NCBI GenBank assembly: GCA_022843805.1
Contig: JALHMY010000010.1
Span: forward strand, 61,526 to 125,525
Direction of reading: 5' to 3'
Length of the DNA: 64,000 bases
Origin: Fuerstiella sp.
GTDB lineage: Bacteria > Planctomycetota > Planctomycetia > Planctomycetales > Planctomycetaceae
Notes under the pieces: model-generated
What the model saw: the letters and a program-made list of their open reading frames with translations, nothing else
Database searches by the model: none
Told to the model about the DNA's origin: nothing
Shown: positions 28,395-37,899 of the stretch, piece after piece
Position numbering within the stretch: the stretch's first letter is position 1
Layout: each line of letters opens with the position of its first letter
Translations under genes and position numbers: made by a program

Positions 28395-29611
28395 TGCCCA
28401 GTAGCCTTGGGCTTCAACAACCTGAACACGAGGTAGCCGAAGAAGACGACAATCAAAACTCCGTTAGTATAGAAAAACAAAGAAGAGTAATGTTGTCTTT
28501 CTGGTATTTCAGTTTGTGTGGTGGGTTCAAAGAAAAATCCGCTCCCAAAGTCGTCGATACTCAAGTGTTCGAGTGACAATAGGCGGTGCCCGTTATTCTC
28601 CGCGGGAATTGCCCCTGGCGAAACGCCGTACATCCGAGCATCAGCGGGTACAACCAGCTTCATATCATCAGGATCCGGGCTCGATTCTCCTAAATCCGTG
28701 GTATCAAATACGTCTATCGATGTTCTGTCTGCGCCAGCTCTGCTTAATAAAATAACTCTGCTCGCGATTTTACAACCATCAATTGTCTCGAATCTCAGAT
28801 ACAGTGTTCGACTGTGTGCAACAGTCTTCTTTTCTGCACCATGTTGCTCAATATGCGAGAAAACTTCTTTAACGTAAGGAAGATCTGATTCGGTGCCCAG
28901 CAGAACCTCACTGGCATAAGTATGTGACCCATCATCGCTATACTCCTTTACGAGAATTGTGTCAGAACTCACCGGAACGGTGGAGCTATCAACCTGTCCT
29001 TCATCAAAAGGTAATCGGAGGACCCTTTCTGCAAATCCGCTTAGATCAAGAGAAATAGGAGTTGACCAAAAGAGATGTTTGCGGGCCACGTCGAAGCTCT
29101 TCGAACCATCCAGCAGTAATCTTTCAGCACGTACGGTGTTACCGTGTTTTCGCCCCCCGGCGTCTGTTCCTGGTAGCTCATATTGAACCGCCTTTTCTCG
29201 ATCGCTGATCTGGGTCACGGGCAAGTTCGTAAAGGCAAGCTGTCCATCTGCAAGTTTAAAATCACCGCTGGCGGTTTGAAATGGTCTATCAAAGTTGATC
29301 GAAAATTTGATATCTTCGCCCAGCTTCATGAGTGAGCCGTGACCGATTCGAGGCAGGTCCAAATCTATATGGGGGTCACTGGACTCCCATTGCATTTGAG
29401 CCAGGTCCTCAACACTGAAGCCGGTCACGACTCCACGAAAGTAAGTATACGTACACTTAAAGTTGGCCGCCTCAAACCAGGCCTTAAGTCCTTGCTGGAG
29501 AACCGGAATGTCCTCGTCCCCCGGGCTCGGTGGATTCCACAACAGCATTGAAGCAAGCACGGAAAACGTTGTGACAGAGAGCCTGCCGAAAAGCGATGCC
29601 AGAACCTGCAT
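28391..29611 (-). CDS. Secreted, C-terminally anchored protein of unknown function (paralogue A)
   Basis: A 406-residue protein and first gene of a two-gene operon. The N-terminus (RLSVTTFSVLASMLLW) is a signal peptide. The middle is beta-rich with no family I recognise. A C-terminal helix (NGVLIVVFFGYLVFRLL) is followed by KPKATGQ. An IPERQ motif sits before the anchor at the same place as VPEGQ in the paralogue. That gives a motif-helix-basic tail layout resembling, but not matching, PEP-CTERM sorting tails. Weak similarity of layout to outer-membrane lipoprotein-sorting-like domains is possible. The upstream gap (29612-30736) probably holds the promoter. Confidence 0.75.
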   Translation of the reverse strand: MQVLASLFGRLSVTTFSVLASMLLWNPPSPGDEDIPVLQQGLKAWFEAANFKCTYTYFRGVVTGFSVEDLAQMQWESSDPHIDLDLPRIGHGSLMKLGEDIKFSINFDRPFQTASGDFKLADGQLAFTNLPVTQISDREKAVQYELPGTDAGGRKHGNTVRAERLLLDGSKSFDVARKHLFWSTPISLDLSGFAERVLRLPFDEGQVDSSTVPVSSDTILVKEYSDDGSHTYASEVLLGTESDLPYVKEVFSHIEQHGAEKKTVAHSRTLYLRFETIDGCKIASRVILLSRAGADRTSIDVFDTTDLGESSPDPDDMKLVVPADARMYGVSPGAIPAENNGHRLLSLEHLSIDDFGSGFFFEPTTQTEIPERQHYSSLFFYTNGVLIVVFFGYLVFRLLKPKATGQ

Positions 29612-30736
29612 TAGTCGTTACCTCCGCATTGACTGAAAATCGGCGACTCCATTTTTATCTCAACTTCTATAAGTGGCGTCTTAAGCAATTGGCAGTCCCT
29701 TTTGCGTTGACAGTCAATTTACAAGTCTCCAGCGCCTATAACTAAACGTTCTTTTGACCCGGCGGGATGTGAACGAATTTGCGGGAATGCTCTTGCCAGG
29801 GGCCCAGGGAGGCCAACGGGCGGGCTGTAAATGTTTGTATACTCGCGTTGGTGTCGAGATCCTAAAAATGGGGCGCCGATTGTCAATGACCACTTTCCAG
29901 AAAAAGCGAAGAGAGCGTGAAAATTGAAGAATTGGAAAGCACCCGAGAATGCGAAGTATCATGTCAGCGTAAAGAAGTTTTTACCGCAATGTTTCAACAA
30001 GTCCTGCACGCTCAAGAGGCTCCATTTCCGGGTTTTTGACTCCAGCCGCGACTGTGAATCCGGCCCATGCTGCCCATGCGATTCCGGCCCAACGCGCCAG
30101 CCGTTTCCATAGCCAGGGCCAGCGGCCTTGTTATTACCCACAAAATCGCGGTGTTTGACATGGATTTGCGGAGCGAAGGCTGATCGGCGAACGGCAGCTC
30201 GGATCGAGCCACTGATTGGTCTGATCAGCGTCGTGGGCGTTCGTCTGCTGTCACTGAAAACCATTTCTCGCCACGAACCGGGAGGAAAGGCGAAATACGA
30301 CGTGAGCCCAAAGACACGCAAGTGATTGCGCTAGAGTAATTTGCCCGTTGATTGTGGCATTGTGTTTCCGGGCCGAAGGTCCGGAAGGTGAAAGCCCAGG
30401 GCAACGCCCTGGGAACGTGGATCATAGACGATGAAAGCCCCAACGGGGCGGAATGGTTGCGTTGTTCATTAGTCCCTTTCAGGGCTTTCGTCATTGTTGT
30501 GTGCAATTCCTGGGGCGTTGCCCCAGGCTTTCACCCTGAGCCCCGTTGGGGCAGGTTGCAATGATTCATCCATTGAAACTCATTAGACGTTAATGGCCTG
30601 TGGGATCAATCCTGGCGTTTGGAGTCTGGCCCCCAGGCAATGACCAAACCAACATTCAATTCGTCCTCTGTCCGCTTCACGACACGTCGCTGCTATTCTC
30701 GTTCACCGTTTCCACAAGTTACGCTGAACCAATACT
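29612..30736. other. 1.1 kb gene-free region with a hairpin cluster
   Basis: No supported gene between the two-gene operon and the kinase gene (both minus strand). The right half contains the four-hairpin repeat at 30395-30552. The left half shows only short, unrelated open frames. Confidence 0.6.
30395..30552. repeat. Four-hairpin intergenic repeat with AAC/GTT loops
   Basis: Four perfect stems occur in order: CCCAGGGC-AAC-GCCCTGGG (30395-30413), GCCCC-AAC-GGGGC (30437-30449), CCTGGGGC-GTT-GCCCCAGG (30509-30527) and GCCCC-GTT-GGGGC (30540-30552). The first two have AAC loops and the last two GTT loops. TGAAAGCC precedes the first pair, and GGCTTTCA lies between the third and fourth stems, the mirror-image text. 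The block looks like two oppositely oriented copies of a two-hairpin unit. Confidence 0.85.
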
Positions 30737-32440
30737 CTATTTTGTCAGCCACCATGCTGCGGCTGCGGCGATCAGGCTTAAGACAACGATTGCCACGATG
30801 GCCGTCTGAATTCGCTGTCGCTGCTGTTCGGCCTGAGCGATGTTGATCAGTCTCAGACCCTGCTTGCCACCGAACGTCAGTTTGCTCCCGTGCGGGACCG
30901 GACCGAAAGAAGCCACCCGGCCATTCAGATAAGTTGGCTGGGTCATTGACTGCTGCTTCAGCTGCCAGACGTTACCGTCCCATTCCAGCCAGCAGTGAAC
31001 CCGGTCGACTCCTGGTGCATCGATAATGATATCAGCGGTCGGGTCAGTTCCCACACTGGTACGCGACTTGGTCAGGGGTTGGCGGGCTGACTGGCCAAGA
31101 ACCTGAATTCGCCAGCCTGAAGGAGCTGGTCCGCGAGCAACCCGGCTGCCGCCCTGTGTGCTGGCTCGTCCTGTCGGCGCTTCTGCACGAAGAGGTTCAC
31201 CGGAGCTTTGATGAACGACCGGAGTTTCCGTCTGGCCGAATGTGTCAGTCGTGGATGAGAAGTGATGTTCTTTGGAACGCAGCCACCCGGAGGTGGAAGT
31301 AATTGATGAACGCTGGTTCGTTGCCGATTTTTTTGCAGTGTTCTCGGCCTTGGCCTTTGCCTGTTTTGCGCGAAGAGTGATCAGTTCGCGGAAGTCAAAC
31401 GCGACGGGCAGCCGTACCGCGTGTTCTCGCAGAGCCGCGGCAGCATCGGCGGCCGTTTGAAATCTCCGGGCGGGATCCTTTTCCATCATGCGGGCCACAA
31501 TGGCGCCGACTTCCGGTGGAATCTCCGGCCGAATTTCGCAGACGGTGCGACATTTTTTGGAGCGATGCGCCTCCAGTTTTGCCTTATTGGTTTTCTCCGG
31601 GAATGGCAGCCGGGCTGTTAATGCCACATACAGAGTTGCTCCGAGACTGTAAATATCCGCGCGAGCATCGACATTGCGACTGTCAATCGTTTGCTCGGGT
31701 GCAATGAAGTCAGGAGTTCCCAGGCAGTCATGTCCGAAGAGCATTGAAAGCGAAAATTCTTCGTCTTCCACGTCATCCATCAGGGCAAGACCAAAGTCCA
31801 GAATATGAGCGACGCCCGTGTGTTCAATCAGAAAGTTGGCCGGTTTAATGTCGCGATGAATAATCCCGATATCATGCGCGGCCTGCAGAGCTTCAGCGGC
31901 CTGCAGAGCAATGTCACAGGCGGTGGGAAAACTGACAGGTCCGTTCAATGCCACAAGTTCGTGCAGGCTGATTCCGCGGACCAGTTCCATCACTAAAAAA
32001 TGAACGGCACCGGTGGTCCCTGTCCTCAGCGTTTGAATGATGTTCGGATGATGCAGTTTCATGCCGGCCGTGGCTTCCAGCTTTAACCTTGCCAGCATGC
32101 CTGCGTCGAGGGAATGGTCGGCGGCCAGCACTTTGAGAGCCACTTTTTTCTGTTCGACGGGATCTTCTGCGATAAACACACAACCCATCCCGCCAAATCC
32201 CAGCACTTCCCGGATTCGGTAGCGGTCAATCACCAGGCCTCGATAGCGGCCTTCCAGCAGTCTTTCCGCCTGAAAGGGTGTCAGGAGGCGCTCACGCACC
32301 ATCTGCCGGGCAGCCTGCTCAGCAGTGGAATCTTCGGCAAGATTCAGTTTTTGGGCAATTCGATCCGCCTGCGCGGCTGTGACCAGCCCGCTTTTCGCCA
32401 GCAGTGTAAAGAATTCAGGAGCTGCGGCTGGAACCTGCAT
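30737..32440 (-). CDS. Membrane-anchored Ser/Thr protein kinase with C-terminal FHA domain
   Basis: A 567-residue Hanks-type kinase. Glycine loop GFGGMGCVF (about residues 81-89), invariant Lys in KVALKVL, catalytic loop HRDIKPANF and DFGLAL metal motif are all intact, so it should be active. The N-terminal 70 residues resemble the helical region preceding the kinase in many planctomycete kinases (LLTPFQAERLLEGRYRG). A Thr/Ser-rich linker (about 365-440) leads to a degenerate FHA domain (SRTSVGTDPTADIIIDAPGV, DRVHCWLEW; about 445-530). A single membrane helix (TAIVAIVVLSLIAAAAAWWL) lies at the very C-terminus, so the kinase faces the cytoplasm and is tail-anchored. The usual Planctomycetes order places the helix before a sensor, so this arrangement is notable. 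No partner phosphatase is adjacent. Confidence 0.93.
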   Translation of the reverse strand: MQVPAAAPEFFTLLAKSGLVTAAQADRIAQKLNLAEDSTAEQAARQMVRERLLTPFQAERLLEGRYRGLVIDRYRIREVLGFGGMGCVFIAEDPVEQKKVALKVLAADHSLDAGMLARLKLEATAGMKLHHPNIIQTLRTGTTGAVHFLVMELVRGISLHELVALNGPVSFPTACDIALQAAEALQAAHDIGIIHRDIKPANFLIEHTGVAHILDFGLALMDDVEDEEFSLSMLFGHDCLGTPDFIAPEQTIDSRNVDARADIYSLGATLYVALTARLPFPEKTNKAKLEAHRSKKCRTVCEIRPEIPPEVGAIVARMMEKDPARRFQTAADAAAALREHAVRLPVAFDFRELITLRAKQAKAKAENTAKKSATNQRSSITSTSGWLRSKEHHFSSTTDTFGQTETPVVHQSSGEPLRAEAPTGRASTQGGSRVARGPAPSGWRIQVLGQSARQPLTKSRTSVGTDPTADIIIDAPGVDRVHCWLEWDGNVWQLKQQSMTQPTYLNGRVASFGPVPHGSKLTFGGKQGLRLINIAQAEQQRQRIQTAIVAIVVLSLIAAAAAWWLTK

Positions 32441-32709
32441 AGATCTTCTCTGTCAGACGAAATTCCTTAGTGCACAATGTATGCCACAAAACCGGAGGCG
32501 GATCAGAAAATGGCAGTCTGATCTCCGAAAGCCTAACAATAAACTCCAATCAGGTGAATTGTTATCAGGTTGGAATTTTAGTGGGTGGAATTTCCTGGGG
32601 GCCCTGACGTATCCTCCCATTTACCTCTGCTGCCTGAGAATTGTTGTTGAAAGACACAGGCAGTCCACTTTTATTCTATTGAAACTCGTCACTGACGTTC
32701 TTCCGTATC

Positions 32710-34542
32710 ATGCTGCAGACGACTGTCGAACCGCAATTTCCACCGACGGCAACTGCCATGGATCCTCGCCAGCGCTATCAGGCCCGCGTGACGGAGCTGC
32801 AGTCGGCCGCGTCAAAACTGCAGTCATCCGAACGTCGGTTTGTACGGTTTCGAGTGGCTGTCTTTCTGATTGCAGTATTTCTGGGAAGCATCTGTATTGG
32901 CGATCGAAATGTTTCCTGGCTGTGGATGCTGCTGCCGGGCACTGCATTTTTGGTTCTGCTTCCACTGCACTCGGGCTGTATTCGCAGTTTGCGGCGTTGC
33001 GAAGCGGCAATTGCGTTTCATCAGGGATGCCTGCAGAGGCTGGATAATTCCTGGAAACACAGGCCTGTGGATGGAGCTCGTTACGGCGATCCGGCACATC
33101 CGTGGGTTGCTGATCTGGACATCTTTGGGCCGGGCTCTTTGTTTCAGCTGATGACCGAATGCCGCACTGGTCCCGGTCATGATCGCCTCGCAGGCTGGAT
33201 GAAAACCACGCCGGAGCTGAAAGAGATTCTGACTCGCCAGCAGCGTTCTGAAGCCCTGAAGCCTGAACTGGAACTTCGTGAAATGCTGGCCCTGGTTCCA
33301 GGGAATGTCGACTGGAAAGTTGCCGAACAACTATTGACCCAGTGGGTCAGGTCTCCGGCTCAGCGAATTCCTCAGTGGATTCTCTGGGCATCCGCGGCTC
33401 TGGGAATCCTGGCCATACCGCTGCTTGCGGCGGTTCTGCTGGGAGCGATTCCGGTCAGTCTGTTATTGTTGCCCATGATTTTACAGGGACCGCTGATGCT
33501 GCTGACAAGGCAACAGATTCAGCAGGTCTTTTCCTCAATGGATTCAGCAGATCACGCACTGCATCAGTTTGCTGAAGTGCTTGTGCTGTTTGAAAATCAT
33601 CCGTTTCTGGATCCTTCACTGCGGGACCTTCAGAACGAGTTTATGGGGCATGGAGAGGCCGCATCTGTTGCCATCCGTCGGCTGAGCTCCATGACTCGCT
33701 GGTTGAATCATTCTTTGCGAAATCAATTCTTTTCGCCGATTGCCTGGATGTGTGGGCTGCTGGTGCTGCTGACGGATCGACTGGAACGCTGGCGAGCTGA
33801 ACACGGACACGATGTGGAACGCTGGCTGTCTTCCACAGCGGAATTTGAAGCTCTGTTGTCTGTCGCCGCCTTTCGTTTCGAGCGAACTGGTTACTGCAAT
33901 CCCCTGGTTACCACAGAAATGGTCCTGTTCGACGCTCAGCAGATCGGACATCCTCTGTTGCCGTCGGAAGGCTGTATTCGCAATAACGTTCGGCTGACAA
34001 CAGAGGTTCCGCTGATTCTGATCAGCGGGTCGAATATGTCGGGCAAGAGTACGCTGCTGAGGTCCGTCGGAACGAATCTTGTTCTGGTGTTTTGCGGAGC
34101 TGTTGTGAATGCTGCTCAGCTGACAACCTTTCCGTTTCAGATGGGCACGGCCATGAGAATCAGTGACTCCCTTCAGGAGGGCCGTTCACTGTTTTACAGT
34201 GTCGTTCAGCGGCTTAAGTCCGTTGTTGATCTCACTTTACAGCCGCGTACGGTGCTCTTCCTTTTGGACGAAATTCTGAATGGCACAAATTCTCACGATC
34301 GGCGCCGGGGAGCAGAAGCCGTGATTCGTTCTCTGGTTGACCGACATGCGCTGGGGATGGTGACAACCCACGATCTGGCGCTGACTCAAATCGTCGATTC
34401 CATGGATGGGCGAGCCATTAATCAGCATTTCGAAGACACTGTGCAGGATGGAAAGATGACATTCGACTATCAGCTTCGCGACGGCGTTGTTCAGCGAAGC
34501 AATGCCCTGGAGCTGATGCGGATGCTTGGTCTGGATGTCTGA
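32710..34542 (+). CDS. Membrane-associated MutS-family ATPase
   Basis: A 610-residue protein with a MutS-type ABC ATPase at its C-terminus. Walker A SGSNMSGKSTLLR is at about residues 438-450, Walker B is in VLFLLDEILNGTNSHDR (about 514-530), and the MutS-like THDLAL follows. Unlike MutS, it has no mismatch-recognition domain. Instead, residues 55-95 hold two membrane helices (VAVFLIAVFLGSICIG; LLPGTAFLVLLPL), and further helices occur near 230-265 (LGILAIPLLAAVLLGAI) and 340-355. Such membrane MutS homologues are annotated widely but their role is unknown. DNA repair is not expected. It is divergent from the kinase gene across 269 bp. Confidence 0.85.
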   Translation: MLQTTVEPQFPPTATAMDPRQRYQARVTELQSAASKLQSSERRFVRFRVAVFLIAVFLGSICIGDRNVSWLWMLLPGTAFLVLLPLHSGCIRSLRRCEAAIAFHQGCLQRLDNSWKHRPVDGARYGDPAHPWVADLDIFGPGSLFQLMTECRTGPGHDRLAGWMKTTPELKEILTRQQRSEALKPELELREMLALVPGNVDWKVAEQLLTQWVRSPAQRIPQWILWASAALGILAIPLLAAVLLGAIPVSLLLLPMILQGPLMLLTRQQIQQVFSSMDSADHALHQFAEVLVLFENHPFLDPSLRDLQNEFMGHGEAASVAIRRLSSMTRWLNHSLRNQFFSPIAWMCGLLVLLTDRLERWRAEHGHDVERWLSSTAEFEALLSVAAFRFERTGYCNPLVTTEMVLFDAQQIGHPLLPSEGCIRNNVRLTTEVPLILISGSNMSGKSTLLRSVGTNLVLVFCGAVVNAAQLTTFPFQMGTAMRISDSLQEGRSLFYSVVQRLKSVVDLTLQPRTVLFLLDEILNGTNSHDRRRGAEAVIRSLVDRHALGMVTTHDLALTQIVDSMDGRAINQHFEDTVQDGKMTFDYQLRDGVVQRSNALELMRMLGLDV

Positions 34543-34672
34543 ATTCGATTTAGTGCCCGTCACCGTGACGAATCACTCACGGTCGACAGATTCCTGTCAA
34601 AGAACGCGACTGATCTGACTGTTGAGTGACCTGCCGTTAAGTTGAACTAACCGATTTAAAATAGTATCTGCC

Positions 34673-36409
34673 ATGCATTCACGAACTCGTCGAACACCCG
34701 AACAGCTTCGCAGTTATCGATACCTTGGACCAGACGACCTGCGTTCATTCGGACACAGGTCCCGTCAGAAGCAGTCCGGTTTTAATACGGAAGAATTTGC
34801 AGGAAAGCCGGTCATCGGCATTCTGAATACATGGAACGATCTGATCAGTTGTCATGCTCACTTTAAGCAGCGTGTCGAAGACATCAAACGGGGTGTCTGG
34901 CAGGCGGGCGGGTTTCCCGTTGAAATCCCCGTGATGGGTCTCAGCGAGACCTTCATGAAACCCACCTCGATGTACTACCGCAACTTCCTCGCCATGGAAG
35001 CGGAAGAAGTATTGCGGACCTATCCGATTGATGCGGCTGTGCTGATGAGCGGCTGTGACAAAACCACTCCCGCCCTGCTGATGGGTGCGCAGAGTGCAAA
35101 TGTGCCGGCTATCGTCATGCCGGGTGGGCCAATGAATCGAACCAGCTGGCGAGGGGAGCAGCTGGCGAGCGGCAGCGATGTCTGGAAGTTCTGGGCCGAA
35201 CGCGGGGCTGGCCGAATGTCGTGCGATGCCTGGTGTCAGCTGGAGGATCATATTGCTGCCTCGCCCGGCCATTGTATGACAATGGGGACTGCCAGCACGA
35301 TGACCGCACTCGCCGAGGTGCTGGGAATGGCCCTGCCCGGGTCATCTTCAATGCCTGCCACTCATTCCGGTCATGCTCGAATGGCGTCATCCACAGGACG
35401 GCAGGCGGTGGATCTGGCATGGTACAACATCAGGCCGTCGGAAATCATGACGGAAGCAGCATTCAGGAACGCGATCACAGTCCTCATGGCGATTGGGGGA
35501 TCCACGAATGCGATTGTGCATTTGATGGCCATGGCCGGCCGTACCGGGACTCCGCTGACTCTGGCCCAATTCGATCAGATTTCTGCTCGTACACCTGTAC
35601 TCGCCAATTTGCGGCCTACCGGCAAATATGTGATGGCCGATTTCTTTGAGGCTGGCGGTCTGCAGGCTCTGCTCGCACAGATTCCCGATTTGCTCGACCT
35701 GACAGCCCTGAATGTCGCGGGTACCAGTCTTGGTGACGCGATTAAAGACGCAGAAATCTTTGATACGGATGTCATTCGTACGCGGGAAGCTCCCGTATGT
35801 GCCACGGGCAGTCTCGCTGTACTTCGAGGCAACCTTTGTCCGGCGGGAGCTGTGATTAAGCCGGCGGCTGCTGAAGCGAATCTGCTGAAGCATCGAGGTC
35901 CTGCGATTGTGTTCAGGGATTATCCGGATCTGAAGGCCCGGATCGATGATCCATCACTGGGGCTGACACCCGGACATGTGATCGTGCTTCAGAATGCTGG
36001 TCCGCTGGGTGCTCCCGGAATTCCGGAATGGGGAATGTTGCCGATCCCGAAGTATTTGCTGCAGCAGGGTGTTCGGGATATGGTGCGAATCAGCGATGCG
36101 CGAATGAGTGGCACGAGCTACGGGGCCTGCGTTCTGCATGTTTCGCCTGAATCGTTTGTGGGGGGGCCGCTGGCGTTTGTTCGCGACGGTGATTTGATCT
36201 GCCTTGATGTCGCACAGCGGACGCTCACTCTGGAAATCTCTGATGCGGAAATGGACCAGCGAAAGGCAGATTGGAAGGCGCCTGATGCGAAATTCAGTCG
36301 AGGATACGGAAAACTGTACTTTGACCAGACGACTCAGGCTCACGAAGGGTGTGATTTTCGTTTTCTCCACGCCGATGGAAGCGTGGATCCGGAGCCCGGG
36401 ATTTATTGA
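34673..36409 (+). CDS. IlvD/Edd-family dehydratase, probably for sugar acids
   Basis: A 578-residue member of the dihydroxy-acid/6-phosphogluconate dehydratase family. Iron-sulfur Cys positions are visible in LISCHAHFKQ, LMSGCDKTTPA and SPGHCMTMGTASTM. SMPATHSGHARMA and IGGSTNAIVHLMAMAG are family blocks. The length and the start (RTPEQLRSYRYLGPDDLRSF) fit the pentonate/hexonate branch (arabonate, xylonate or galactonate dehydratases) better than valine-pathway IlvD. The reaction would be removal of water from an aldonic acid to a 2-keto-3-deoxy acid. The next gene, 164 bp downstream, is a DapA-type aldolase, which supports a sugar-acid catabolic pair. Substrate remains inferred. Confidence 0.85.
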   Translation: MHSRTRRTPEQLRSYRYLGPDDLRSFGHRSRQKQSGFNTEEFAGKPVIGILNTWNDLISCHAHFKQRVEDIKRGVWQAGGFPVEIPVMGLSETFMKPTSMYYRNFLAMEAEEVLRTYPIDAAVLMSGCDKTTPALLMGAQSANVPAIVMPGGPMNRTSWRGEQLASGSDVWKFWAERGAGRMSCDAWCQLEDHIAASPGHCMTMGTASTMTALAEVLGMALPGSSSMPATHSGHARMASSTGRQAVDLAWYNIRPSEIMTEAAFRNAITVLMAIGGSTNAIVHLMAMAGRTGTPLTLAQFDQISARTPVLANLRPTGKYVMADFFEAGGLQALLAQIPDLLDLTALNVAGTSLGDAIKDAEIFDTDVIRTREAPVCATGSLAVLRGNLCPAGAVIKPAAAEANLLKHRGPAIVFRDYPDLKARIDDPSLGLTPGHVIVLQNAGPLGAPGIPEWGMLPIPKYLLQQGVRDMVRISDARMSGTSYGACVLHVSPESFVGGPLAFVRDGDLICLDVAQRTLTLEISDAEMDQRKADWKAPDAKFSRGYGKLYFDQTTQAHEGCDFRFLHADGSVDPEPGIY

Positions 36410-36573
36410 TCCGTACTGCGATTCAGGCCGGTCGGAAAAATCCCTCGTTTTTCTGTAGAATGTGGCCTCTGCGATGGGTTCGCAGAAACGAGGCCTGTTG
36501 GTATTCTCTGTCACTTCATGGTTCCGGATGTCAGGCAAGTCTGAAATTCTTCATTTCCTCCTAAGAACTCACC

Positions 36574-37497
36574 ATGCAAACAACTCCTTTTCGTCCCGAG
36601 CAGTTTCGATCGTCGGTTCTTGCCGTTCCACCTTTGGCACGTGATGCTGGTGAGCAGGTCTGTGCGAAAGAAAATGCCCGACTGATCCGGCATATCGAAG
36701 ACGGTGGAGTTTCGATGCTGCTGTATGGCGGAAACGCGAATCTCTATCATGTGCGGCTGACGGAGTTTGCCGGACTGCTGGAAATCCTGCAGACGGCGGC
36801 AGCGCCCGATACGCTTGTCATTCCGTCTGTTGGTCCGTCATACGGTTTGATGATGGATCAGGCAGACATTTTGCGGGAAACGAAGTTTCCCACAGTGATG
36901 GTGTTGCCGACAAAGGCTGTGATGACGGAAGCCGGGTTGATGACAGGGTTTCGCCGTTTTGTGGAGGCCATCAACCGCCCGGCTGTTCTTTATATCAAGG
37001 AAGAAGGCTACATCAGTCCTGAAGGCGCGGCGGAGCTGGTGAAGGACGGGCTGGTGTCGTTCATCAAGTACGCAATTGTGCGGAAGGAGACTTCTCAGGA
37101 CGAGTTTCTTGAGCGACTGGTGACGATGGTGGATCCAAAGCTGATTTGCAGCGGCATTGGCGAGCAGCCGGCAATGGTGCATCTGACACAGTTTCGGCTC
37201 AATGGCTACACATCGGGGTGTGTATGTGTAAATCCGGGTTTATCTCAGCGGATGCTGAAGGCAATTTGTGATAAGGATTACGATACTGCTGAAGCAATTC
37301 GAAAGGTGTTTCTGCCACTTGAAGATCTGCGGAATGAGATCAATCCGATTCGAGTGCTGCATGAAGCTGTTGCCTTGAGCGGCATCGCAGAAACAGGCCG
37401 TCATTATCCTCTGTTGTCCGGGATTTCCGATACCGCAGCCGCTCGGGTGAGGGCCGCGGCAGTACAGTTAAAGTCATTTCGCTGGGCGAATTCGTAA
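36574..37497 (+). CDS. DapA/N-acetylneuraminate-lyase superfamily aldolase or dehydratase
   Basis: A 307-residue TIM-barrel protein of the dihydrodipicolinate synthase family. The Schiff-base Lys is in RPAVLYIKEEGYISPEG (about residue 150). The GGVSMLLYGGNANLYHVRL block (about 48-66) stands where DapA has its GTT/E motif. Because its neighbour is a sugar-acid dehydratase, it is more likely to process a 2-keto-3-deoxy sugar acid (aldol cleavage or a second dehydration) than to make lysine. It ends 254 bp before tRNA-Phe and is the last gene of the conserved-looking block before the accessory region. Confidence 0.82.
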   Translation: MQTTPFRPEQFRSSVLAVPPLARDAGEQVCAKENARLIRHIEDGGVSMLLYGGNANLYHVRLTEFAGLLEILQTAAAPDTLVIPSVGPSYGLMMDQADILRETKFPTVMVLPTKAVMTEAGLMTGFRRFVEAINRPAVLYIKEEGYISPEGAAELVKDGLVSFIKYAIVRKETSQDEFLERLVTMVDPKLICSGIGEQPAMVHLTQFRLNGYTSGCVCVNPGLSQRMLKAICDKDYDTAEAIRKVFLPLEDLRNEINPIRVLHEAVALSGIAETGRHYPLLSGISDTAAARVRAAAVQLKSFRWANS

Positions 37498-37751
37498 GCC
37501 GTATTTTGAAAAACAGTGATTTTCCTGGTGGCAAAGTCTTTATAACAGGAACAGATGAACCTGCGTTTGGGTGTAATGTGTCGAAGTTTCAGTGAAGCTG
37601 TCGGCAGTCTTGTAAAGCCCGGGAACAGTGACTAACATTCGCCCCGCCGTTCAACCAGGCAGGGAAAATCGAAGTTTCGGTTCACCCGGCATGAGGCAAG
37701 CTGGCACGAGGCAACTCGCCAAGAGGGAACGTGCTAGCAGGTAAATGGTTA

Positions 37752-37824
37752 GGGCAGATAGCTCAGTTGGTAGAGCACAGGACTGAAAATCCTGGTGTCG
37801 GGGGTTCGATTCCCCCTCTGCCCA
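37752..37824 (+). tRNA. tRNA-Phe (anticodon GAA)
   Basis: A 73-nt cloverleaf. The acceptor arms GGGCAGA (37752-37758) and TCTGCCC (37817-37823) pair perfectly and A37824 is the discriminator. The D-arm is GCTC-AGTTGGTA-GAGC. The anticodon loop in CAGGACTGAAAATCCTG reads GAA. The T-arm is GGGGGTTCGATTCCCCC. No CCA is encoded. The broken tyrosine integrase that follows on the opposite strand suggests the 3' end was used as an attachment site. Confidence 0.97.
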
Positions 37825-37832
37825 GTCGAGAA

Positions 37833-37869
37833 AACAAAGGGTTTCCGAAAAAATCGGGAACCCTTTGTT
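37833..37869. terminator. 16-bp hairpin terminator after tRNA-Phe
   Basis: AACAAAGGGTTTCCGA (37833-37848) pairs with TCGGGAACCCTTTGTT (37854-37869) over 16 positions with one mismatch, closing on AAAAA. It starts eight bases after the tRNA and lies between the tRNA and the convergent integrase remnant. Confidence 0.75.
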
Positions 37870-37899
37870 CGTTAAATACCGCCATTCATACCGCCATTC

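Noticed and set aside
37810..37830. A second copy of the tRNA-Phe 3' end marking the far edge of an island
   Set aside because: Scanning by eye found no convincing second copy up to 54 kb; a computed search would be decisive, so no island boundary is claimed.
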